From: Ailanthus altissimus
Lineage: Eukaryota; Streptophyta; Magnoliopsida; Sapindales; Simaroubaceae
Assembly (NCBI GenBank): GCA_946807835.1
Contig: CAMPEX010000001.1
Location: forward strand, 449,001 to 513,000
Direction of reading: 5' to 3'
Length of the DNA stretch: 64,000 nucleotides
This document shows, in pieces, positions 56,308-64,000 of this stretch. Positions within the stretch are counted from its first letter, which is position 1; every line of letters starts with the position of its first letter. A model generated the notes under the pieces. The model worked only from the letters and a program-made list of their open reading frames with translations, ran no database searches and was not told the origin of the DNA. A program made the translations under genes and the position numbers.

Positions 56308-57198
56308 TTATATGGGTCCAGAATATTCAAAAATACCCAAATAAGTTCCAGATTTTCCAGAGCCATGATTTTTATAAACTTTCTTCACTATAAGTGTGTT
56401 TATCATATATGAATGATAACATTCATCTTCTTCTCGTAGTTGCTTGCTAATATGATAAATGTTCACCTCAAGAGTCATATTCCCAAAAGATAATTTTGTA
56501 AGACCATTTATGCAATTAATAAGAGCATTAGTAGTGGCAAGAAAAAGGTCTCCCCAAAATAAAAGGGATTTTAGACTCCATGTTAACCACAAAAATGAGT
56601 ATCTAAAACAAGAAAATCAACAAGATAATAAAATTTGTCAATTTGCAACAAAACATCTTCTACTATTCCCCGTGGTTTCTTGATTTATTGGTTAGCTAAT
56701 TGTAGGACTACAGATATAGGTTTAATCTAACCAAGTCCTAATTGCAAGTAAATAGAATAAGGCATTAAATTTACACTTGCTCCTAAGTCCAATAAAGCTT
56801 GACCAAACTCATGTGTCACAATTTGACAAGAGATTGTTGGACATTGTGGGTCTTTTATACTTGTGTGGTGTCTTTTGTTCAATCACTGCACTTGCCTGTT
56901 TTTCCAAAAATACAGTTTTCTTTACATGGTGTTTTCTTTTAATAGTGCATATATCCTTGATGACTTTGGCATAAATTAGAACCTGCTTAATCAAATGCAA
57001 CAAGGGAAGATTAATCTTAACGTGTTTCAAATGTTCTAAAATCTCACCTTGAATTTTTTCAACAGGTCGAAGAGCTTGAGAAAAAGGCACTGGGATTGAA
57101 AACTTATTTTCGGGCTCTTTTTCCTCTATGACCTCTTTTTCAAGGGGGGCGTCTTTACTATTCGTATATATTTTAGTTGAAGAAGTAGACTCACTCAC
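56308..57198 (-). pseudogene. Protease region of the second Athila-like element
   Basis: 56809-57198 reads an acidic linker, then NKFSIPVPFSQALRP, HLKHVKINLPLLHLIKQV, DICTIKRKHHVKKTVFLEKQ and EQKTPHKYKRPTMSNNLLSN, the usual approach to the protease. After a frame break, 56308-56592 gives a decayed ILGRPFLAT (LLFWGDLFLAT), ALINCINGLTKLSFGNMTLE and the following linker. The active-site Asp segment lies between, with stops. Confidence 0.82.
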
Positions 57199-57588
57199 AA
57201 TCTGACCACTTCGAGTAGTAATGGCATTGACTTATTTTAGATTTTGTGCATCAGTAGTAAAAGCTTGTGCCATGAATTATCCTTTTGGATTGGATTAAGG
57301 TTGAGATGGAAACTTACCTTGCTCTTGAACAGTTAAGGCACAGGCCAGCTTTGTGATTTAACTCTTGATTTCTTTATTTTCGTCTATCACCTGTGCATAA
57401 ACTGTTTTAAATTTTTGAGTAGTCTAACTTTGTGCCTCCATAAATGCTTGTAATATATCCTGTAAAGGACTTCTAGTTGATCGTGCATTATATTGAGGTG
57501 CAACATAAGACTTGGATGCTTGTTGTTCTTGTTTCCAATGGTTATTGGCTTGTTGGTTAGATTTTCAACTAAATTTTGGGTGGTTTCT

Positions 57589-58508
57589 CTAACTAGGATT
57601 ATAGGTTTCAGAGTAAGGTGAATAAGACTTCTTGTACATCCCTATGGCATTACATTGTTCATTACATATCCCTCTCATCTCACTATAAGTGGGGCATTCC
57701 TGAGCTACGTGTTCCGCTTTGCCACAGACAAAATAAACATCATGTGACTTAACTCTAGCAACCGTATGGGTGACCCTTCTATCTTTGGTTTTCACAGCCT
57801 CTAATTCCCTAGTTAAGACCTCTAACTGGCTTTAAGGCTATCCTCTTCCATAAGATCAAATATGCCACTAGGTCATGACCTATTTGTGATTTCAATAGTG
57901 CTAGGTCCAGTCTATGTATGGGCTTTTTTGGCTAAGTCATCAAGGAATTCTATGGCTTCCTCGGTATCTTTATGAAAAAACTCTCCATTACACATCATCT
58001 CAACAAATTGGCGCTCTCTAATTGTGAATCCCTCGTAAAAATAACTAACCAAGCACCAATTTTCATACCCATAGCGAGGGTAGAGATTTAGCAATTCTTT
58101 AAACCTTTCCCAAGCTTGATATAAGGTTTCACTATCTTTTTGGGAGAATGAAGAAATTTGTCTTTTCAGGATATTAGTTTTGTGTTGTGGGAAGTATTTA
58201 TTAAAAAATGCTTGGGTCATTTTTGCTCAAGTTCCTATAGACCTCGGCCTCAAAGAGTATAGCCAACTCTTTGCTTTGTTTTTCAAAGAAAAAATAAAAT
58301 ATTTAAGCCTAACAGTGTCTATGACTTCAAGTTGGCTATGGAAGGTGGCAATTACCTCTTCAAATTTCTTAATATGTACATAAGGATTTTCACTATCTAA
58401 ATCATGAAAAGTAGGCAGAAGTTGTATCATTCCAGGTTTAAAATCCGAATGTGGTATGTTAGGTGAAAATATAATGCATGATGGTGTGGCTGTGCGAGTA
58501 AGATGCAA
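57589..58508 (-). pseudogene. Gag relic of the second Athila-like element
   Basis: 58227-58508 and 57912-58220 are one gag split by a small break: FKPGMIQLLPTFHDL, YVHIKKFEEVIATF, RLKYFIFSLKNKAKSWLYSL, then AFFNKYFPQHKTNILKRQI, LYQAWERFKELLNLYPRYG, VSYFYEGFT and MMCNGEFFHKD. 57589-57795 holds the zinc knuckle VCGKAEHVAQEC, in which the first Cys of the usual CX2C pair has become Tyr. The family order is intact but the frame is broken. Confidence 0.85.
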
Positions 58509-58729
58509 GTAATCTTTTAGAGTTCTAACGGGGTTATCCTCGTGTTGGAATTACAAGATGAACTAGACGGTAAATTCTCTTCCCTTACAAATTGCGGTGA
58601 TGGTTCTAGTTCTATTTCTCTCACAAATCTTCTTTGTTTGTCTCTAAGTCGATGCATATATCCTAACAATTTTTTTTTGTTTTTACTCTTTTTTTTTAAT
58701 GAAGGAAATTCTCAAGGAAAAATTAAAAA

Positions 58730-59480
58730 GTGAAATAAAACACAACAAGAAATAGAAATGAGTTAAGTGGTATGGCCAACAATGAGATATAAATATAAAA
58801 TACAATAAATGAACAAAAGATAATAAACTGTAAAGTACAATAAATAAATAAAAAATGTACAATAAGTAAATAATTAAAAAGTTAGGCAGTAGAATCAGCC
58901 ATTAAAATAAAATAAAAATACAACATATTAACTAAACAAATAAAGTGCAATAAATAAATTAAAAAAAAAGAAAGTGCAATAAATAAATAAATAAAAGATA
59001 AGAAAGTGCAATAAATAAATAAATAAAAGTGGAATAAATAAATAAATAAAAATACAATAAATAAAAAAGGTGTAATAAAAAAATAAAAGTACAATAAATA
59101 AATAAATCGCAATAAAGAAATAAAAGAAAAAAAGTGTAATAAATAAATGAAGTGCAATAAATAAATAAATAAAATAAAAATAAAGTAAAATAAATAAATA
59201 AAGTGCAATCAATAAATAAAAGGAAATAAAGTGCAATAAATAAATAAAGTACAATAAAAAATAAAATAAAATAAAGTACAATAACTAAGTTAGGCGGTAG
59301 AACCAGCCATTAAAATAAAATAAAATACAACAAATTAACTAAAAGAAGATAACGTGAAATAATAAATAAAAGAAAATAAGCTACAAAGTAAAATAAATAA
59401 ATAAAAGAAAATGAACTGAATTAGGTGGTAGAACAATAAAATAAATTACAACAAAGAAAATAAATTTAAAAACTAAATTT
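58730..59480. repeat. AAAT-rich minisatellite in the element leader
   Basis: Dense, imperfect copies of aagtgcaataaataaata occupy the leader between primer site and gag. A larger unit beginning gttaggcagtagaatcagcc recurs at 58881 and 59289, with a partial copy at about 59421. The antisense hydrophobic ORFs here (58882-59281) come only from this composition. Confidence 0.85.
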
Positions 59481-59554
59481 TTACAAAGAAAAGAAAATGT
59501 ACAAAGTTATCGCATCAGTATTGATAAACGCAACCTACTTTCGCTTAGTGTACC

Positions 59555-59572
59555 TCCTCGGCAATGGCGCCA
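59555..59572 (-). other. Primer binding site (tRNA-Asp type), decayed
   Basis: The minus strand reads TGGCGCCATTGCCGAGGA, two differences from the tRNA-Asp complement. It lies five bases inside the LTR that starts at 59578. Confidence 0.85.
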
Positions 59573-59577
59573 AATTT

Positions 59578-60552
59578 TGTTTATGCTCAAAATGTAATGC
59601 GGCTATCGCAGTATAGATTGAGATGTCGATCCCACGAGTAAGCTTTTGGCAAAATAGATTGGTGAAGTAAAATATTAAAGCAGTAGCAAATGAGAAAATT
59701 AATTAATTGGTTTAAGTGGATGAGATAGAATTGTCTATGAATTGAGGAAAATGTCTTATGATGATGCAAGTAAGGCTTCGAGAATCACAATTATGCTTTT
59801 ATAAATCTACTCTACACTTCGATTCAATATATATAACTCAATTAAAAGTTTCACATCCCAAACAATCAATTAGAAGATATGTAAAATATAACACATTTAA
59901 TAATACATATATTTGATATGACTAAACTCTTTGCAAACATTAACAAAAACCATGTTCATTTATACAAGTTATCTAAGACCGACAATATATCATTTTAACA
60001 ATATTGTAGTAAAAGATCAACTTGAATATCAAACAATTATTGTCTTTACATGTTATCCAAGATTGACAATATATCGATTGACAATATTGCAATAAAAGAT
60101 TAACATATAAAACAATGTAACTAAACATGAGAATTATAACCTTTGGATTATAGAAAATAAAATAATTAAGAGTTTAGGCACAACCAAACTTACAAACATT
60201 TGTACCTCTTGACAAAGAATTAATGCATAGAAGTAGTTTATTAAACATAAAAGTTCATCTCTCAGCCTTGCCAAGAACTTTAACCTAGATTACAATGCAT
60301 GTTAATGAGAAGAAAATAAGGGAGAATTATTTAATGTTGAAAACGTCCTAAGAGTGTCCTTATATAGGCAAAGAATGGAAATATGTTTAGTGTGACTTCA
60401 ATGTTTAGTAAGTTAGGCGAACCACTCGTTCACCCACTTGCAGCACCTTTTTGATAATGTAAATGATCGATGTAGCCTTTATGGCTGACATAAAAGTTGT
60501 AGTATTTTGTCTTTTCTTTCTATAATAACGGTTGATTTGGACTTTACCATCA
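59578..60552 (-). repeat. 5' LTR of the second Athila-like element
   Basis: It starts TGTTTATGC on the plus strand and probably ends accatca. It contains ggctatcgcag with gtcgatcccacgag near the primer side, a TATA box at 60359-60369 (minus strand GCCTATATAAG), and a GC-richer patch upstream at about 60410-60455. A tandem pair near 59965-60110 repeats gacaatatatc and caatattg. No partner LTR is seen. Confidence 0.7.
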
Positions 60553-60562
60553 ACATATGAGT

Positions 60563-60927
60563 TGTTGATAATTAAGTCAGTATTTCACAGCTTCAAAACG
60601 TATTGTAAAATTATCACATGCAGCAGAAGCATGATAACATATACACCCAATTTAACAAATTTAACCACATATATCACATATATGTTATAAAATATCTAGG
60701 GAATTAATAAAAGAGGCTAGGATCCTTGGATCCACTGTGGACGTAGACAATTAGCCGAACTACGTAAGTTTATGTTGTAATCTTTTATTTTCTGCTTTGG
60801 ATTCTTGCTATTTTACTTGATAAACAGGTTATTCCACTGCGCATAGAGGTTAGGGTTCAAGGTTGAGCTCAGGGTTCTTCGCTTTAACCTAATCTCAAGA
60901 GGGAGAAGGGAGATTCCTCTCTCAACA
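60563..60927 (+). repeat. 5' LTR of the plus-strand copia
   Basis: It starts TGTTGATAAT and ends CTCTCAACA, with perfect TGTTGA/TCAACA terminal inverted repeats. The primer site follows after three bases. Confidence 0.85.
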
Positions 60928-60930
60928 ATC

Positions 60931-60942
60931 TGGTATCAGAGC
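60931..60942 (+). other. Primer binding site, initiator tRNA-Met
   Basis: TGGTATCAGAGC is an exact match to the standard plant Ty1-copia primer site. Confidence 0.95.
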
Positions 60943-60977
60943 AAGGTTCGATAATGCACACCTAGGGTATTTAAACC

Positions 60978-61960
60978 ATGGCTGTAATCAAGCAAGAAAT
61001 AGAGATGTTCAATAGGATGAATAATTTCAATCTTTAAAGGAAGAAGGTTAGGGCTCTAGTAGTGAAGGAAGCACTAGACTCAGCCTTTGAGGAAGCCAAT
61101 TTCTCAACTAGGAAAGGGATGACAACCTCAAAGTCCGGTCAAAAAGACTAAGGCACGATTTAGAAAAAGGCTCACAGCACTATAATCTTAGCGTTGAGCA
61201 ACAAAGTATTAAGAGAAGTTCGTGATAAAAAAACTGATTTGGGGCTATGGAAGAGACTTGGGGCATTATACATGAAGAATTCTCTTACAAATAGACTTTT
61301 TGTGAAGAAGAAACTGCATCAACTAACAATGCACGAGCAATCTTCATTGAGAGCCCACATTGATAAATTCAACAAGAACATCATAAGTCTTGAGTAATTG
61401 GGCATCAAGAGTGAGGACGAAGACAAAGCCATAATCCTGTTAAGTTTGTTATCGAAGAGCTTTACGGATATACTATTGTATGATAAAGAGTCTTTAACGA
61501 TGAATGACGTTAAGGCATCATTGAACTCAAAAGAATTGACAAAGAGATCTGAGTTCGAGAGTGGAGCAGCATTGTTTGTACAAGGGAGGAAGAACAATCA
61601 ATCAAGGAGGAGATCCAAGAAGTGTATTGTAATAAGGAAAGACATTTTGTGAAGGATTGTCCAAAATCCAAAGGCTAAGGAGGGTAGGCTGCAATCGATA
61701 CTGAGAAAGATACCGAAGTTGTAGACACATTGGTAGCCTCAAGAGAAAAGTACACTGGCAAATGAATGCTAGATTTGGGGTGCAGTGTCCATATGTATAT
61801 CGACAAATTGATGTTTACAAACTACAAAGCCAAGAGAGGTAAAGCTCTAATGGGGAATGACATGACTTATGAGATCATGAGAGTTGGTGACATAAGGTTG
61901 AGGATGCAAGGTAGAGAAACCAGAGACTTACATAGTGTAAGGCATATTCCTAAACAGAGG
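60978..61960 (+). pseudogene. Copia gag and protease relic
   Basis: The gag runs from an ATG at about 60978 (MAVIKQEIEMFNRMNNF) through a stop-broken KVRALVVKEALDSAFEEA, then LSNKVLREVRDKKTDLGLWK (61194-61397), LYMKNSLTNRLFVKKKLHQL and EDEDKAIILLSLLSKSF (61398-61652). The zinc knuckle has been split by a frameshift, leaving CNKERHFVKDCPKSK in another frame. The protease start reads LDLGCSVHMY (usual LDSGCS), GKALMGNDMTYEIMRVGDI and HSVRHIPKQ, then the element is cut. The UBN2-type gag fold is typical of copia. Confidence 0.87.
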
Positions 61961-61979
61961 ACTAAAATACAAAGTTTTC

Positions 61980-63184
61980 AGTGTATGTGTCCATCACCCC
62001 AGCGCCATAAGGATTATAGCCGCAGCACTAGAATAGTGATCAAAATAAGAAAAACGACCTGTTTAAGTCGCATCTGACGCCCTAGCGCCATCAACCCACC
62101 GCTCCAGCGGTGAAGCCTTTTTCAAGCGTCGCCCCAGCGACAAGTTCATAGCGCCCCAGCGGTAGCACGAGTCCTAGTCCGACGAGTATTGAGATTTTCA
62201 AGTTCATATCAATCCCTATAAAAAGCCACTCATTCCCAGCCTTTAAGGATCAATCCAAGATGACCCAAGAACACCAAGAATACAGAGCACGAGTCTTGGA
62301 GAGTAATAAAAGTTTAATTGAGGCAACTTTAGAGAGAGATTCAAGGCGTTCTTCGACATCAAGAGATCTTAGGCAGCGCAATTAAAAGCAATTCAACGTC
62401 TACATCGGTTTGCAATTGATTGTATTATGTTTTATTTTTATTTTTATTGCTGTGATTCTCTAGTAGCTATGAACTAAACGTATTTTCTAGGGTTAATATT
62501 TGAACTCAATATGTGCGCTTAATTGCCATATCTTTTTAATATTTAATAAACTTAGTCCTTTATTATTTAAATTACTTGTGTTTAATGCTTCAATATATCA
62601 GGCCAATATATGGTGAATGAATTGGTAATATTTTGATAAACTCGAAAGAGAAATCATAATATTTAGACCTAGGTAATTTGATGCATGATTGTAGAGTAAC
62701 ATTCAATGTTGCATATGCAAGTTTCAATTTAGGATAGGAATATACCTAATTGGCATGTATGATCAATAAGACCTAATCTTAATGAATCTTAATTTATTAC
62801 AAGTACCATAGGAATATACTTGCATGACCTTGGAAGAGGCTTGTGAATACATTAGTGTCTTGATTAATAACAAAGACTAAGGGAGTTAAATATTAGAAGA
62901 GTAATCATTAGAAAGCATATTGAGGGATAGTATTAATCCTAGGTTTTCTCTATATTGCTATCACTTAAATCTCGTTGCATTGTGTTTTTATTTTTTATAT
63001 TTTCTACATTCATTCTTAGATTTTTATTTATCTGAATAATTATTAGGAAGATATCATTTTAGTAATTGGTTAAAAAGAAAAAATTATCCTTATGGGTTCG
63101 ACATCCGACTTATTTAGTCTCTTTATTACTTGCATACGATAGTGTATACTTGCACTTAATTTAAGATATAGAGATATCGCATCA
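61980..63184 (+). repeat. 5'-truncated Athila-type LTR, inverted relative to its relatives
   Basis: The reverse complement of this region matches 51709-53018. It ends atatcgcatca, the mirror of TGATGCGATAT. It has a GC-rich module (62035-62200) followed by the TATA box cctataaaaag (62214-62224), then R/U5 with gatagtgtatacttgcac. The first 200 or so bases of the LTR are missing at the left. Confidence 0.83.
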
Positions 63185-64000
63185 ACGTCATGGATATACA
63201 AATCAGCACGTTGTACCATGCAAACTGAGGTTACGATACATATGTATAGTCTTTCTGTCATGATATCCTGGATGTGCAGGTATATAGATCATCACTGTCA
63301 AATCCCCTAGTGCTCATCCATGTCTTATCTTTAGACATGTACCTCACTAAATAATATGTGTAAACTTCCTTGCCATATTGTTCCACACTGGTGGAAACTT
63401 TTTTCCCAGGATTAATGCTTATGGCCATAAGACTTTCCGAGATACAGTCTCGAAGCATCTAGACATCAAACTCCTTATGTGAGCTAACATGCCCCATATC
63501 TGTACACATCAGACTCTATAAGCATTTGACCATACCCAGCGACACCCAGCGGTCACACCACGAAAGGTCTATAACATGCGTGGAACCAAAGTATGGTGGA
63601 TCACTTACAAGCCCATTTTGGCACTTAAGTCATAAGACCTCGTAGTTTACTTAACTCGAGAGAACCTTCCATTGCTGGCTTACATAGGGTGTCTATCAGA
63701 AGCCTTCGTGAGTCTATCCTATATCTAATCTTAACCTGATACTCATATATCAATACGAGCTCTAAGCTCACGATCGGCTAGGAACAACCATCTATACCTT
63801 ATAGGTACAACATATGCTGATCTATATAAAGGTATCCACCGACAGACCCGCATCGACAAAAATAGATCAAGGATAATTATTTGAGAATATACTTGCACAA
63901 CTAGCATTTCTTGGCACCCGATTGTAACTCTTACAACTATGCAGCTACTAGTATATTCCCAGGACTATGTCCTATTACAAACAATGCTCCAATTTTTGGA
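63185..64000 (-). repeat. Copia-type LTR, cut at its left edge and running off the window
   Basis: It aligns with about 51100-51708 and 53024-53240 of the LTR at 50026-53487, and with 46468-48741. The first kilobase is absent. It could be the 5' LTR of the copia whose 3' LTR is at 50026-53487, with several elements now between them. The sequence to the right of 64000 would decide this. Confidence 0.75.

Larger units (their letters stand above)
56300..60552 (-). mobile_element. 5' half of a second Athila-like element
   Basis: From right to left: 5' LTR (59578-60552), tRNA-Asp-type primer site, AAAT-rich leader, gag and protease. Nothing downstream of protease (RT, RNase H, integrase, 3' LTR) is present in the window. 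Its gag and protease differ clearly from those of the element at 30821-44861, so it is a separate family. Confidence 0.8.
60563..61975 (+). mobile_element. 5' end of a plus-strand Ty1-copia element
   Basis: It has a 365-bp LTR, a perfect primer site, gag and the start of protease. It is cut at about 61975 by a truncated Athila-type LTR. No integrase, RT or 3' LTR is in the window. Confidence 0.85.

Noticed and set aside
58882..59281. Two overlapping highly hydrophobic minus-strand ORFs resembling a membrane protein
   Set aside because: They are translations of an AAAT-rich repeat in a retrotransposon leader. The Phe/Leu/Tyr/Ile content comes from composition alone.

Overview
This is an AT-rich stretch of nuclear DNA from a flowering plant, most likely a eudicot. 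I see one convincing host gene. Almost everything else is LTR retrotransposon sequence, mostly degenerate and often nested. The evidence for a plant is GT-AG introns in a plant-type TLC-domain gene, LTRs with TG...CA ends, primer sites matching plant initiator tRNA-Met and tRNA-Asp, and Athila, Tat and Ty1-copia protein relics. I cannot name the species.

Layout. 1-714: low-complexity coding relic. 715 to about 5193: non-coding minus-strand LTR element with two recognisable LTRs. 5400-18700: TLC-domain gene on the plus strand, eight coding exons encoding 260 residues, with a copia element containing a second, oppositely oriented copia fragment in intron 6. 18700-26970: AT-rich DNA with an inverted pair of LTR-like arms, truncated LTRs and simple repeats. 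26973-29787: a solo LTR split by another solo LTR. 29788-30815: tandem repeats.

30821-44861: the best-preserved transposon, a minus-strand Athila-like Ty3/gypsy element. It has both LTRs, a CTTAT target duplication, a tRNA-Asp primer site, gag, protease, RT, RNase H, integrase and an env-position third ORF. Its pol is split by a 2.72-kb solo LTR flanked by perfect TCTTT duplications. 44867-50025: a Tat-like pol relic (minus), interrupted by a 2.27-kb copia-type solo LTR flanked by AAACC. 50026-54999: LTR and RT/RNase H relic of a minus-strand copia, its LTR split by an Athila-type solo LTR. 55000 to about 56290: a gypsy-type LTR starting TGTAACACCC. About 56300-60552: the 5' half of a second Athila-like element (minus), with an AAAT-rich leader. 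60563 to about 61975: the 5' end of a plus-strand copia. About 61980-63184: a truncated Athila-type LTR. 63185-64000: a copia-type LTR running off the window.

No transposon here looks autonomous: stops, frameshifts or catalytic-residue changes are visible in every pol. The TLC gene reads open through all its exons and is probably functional despite a 6.8-kb transposon-filled intron. The most interesting non-textbook signals are GC-rich modules placed just upstream of the TATA box in several different Athila-type LTR families, a similar module inside the Athila element ahead of its third ORF, four copies of the polypurine-tract 12-mer in the element's 3' region, and a strongly conserved block shared by four copia-type LTRs.
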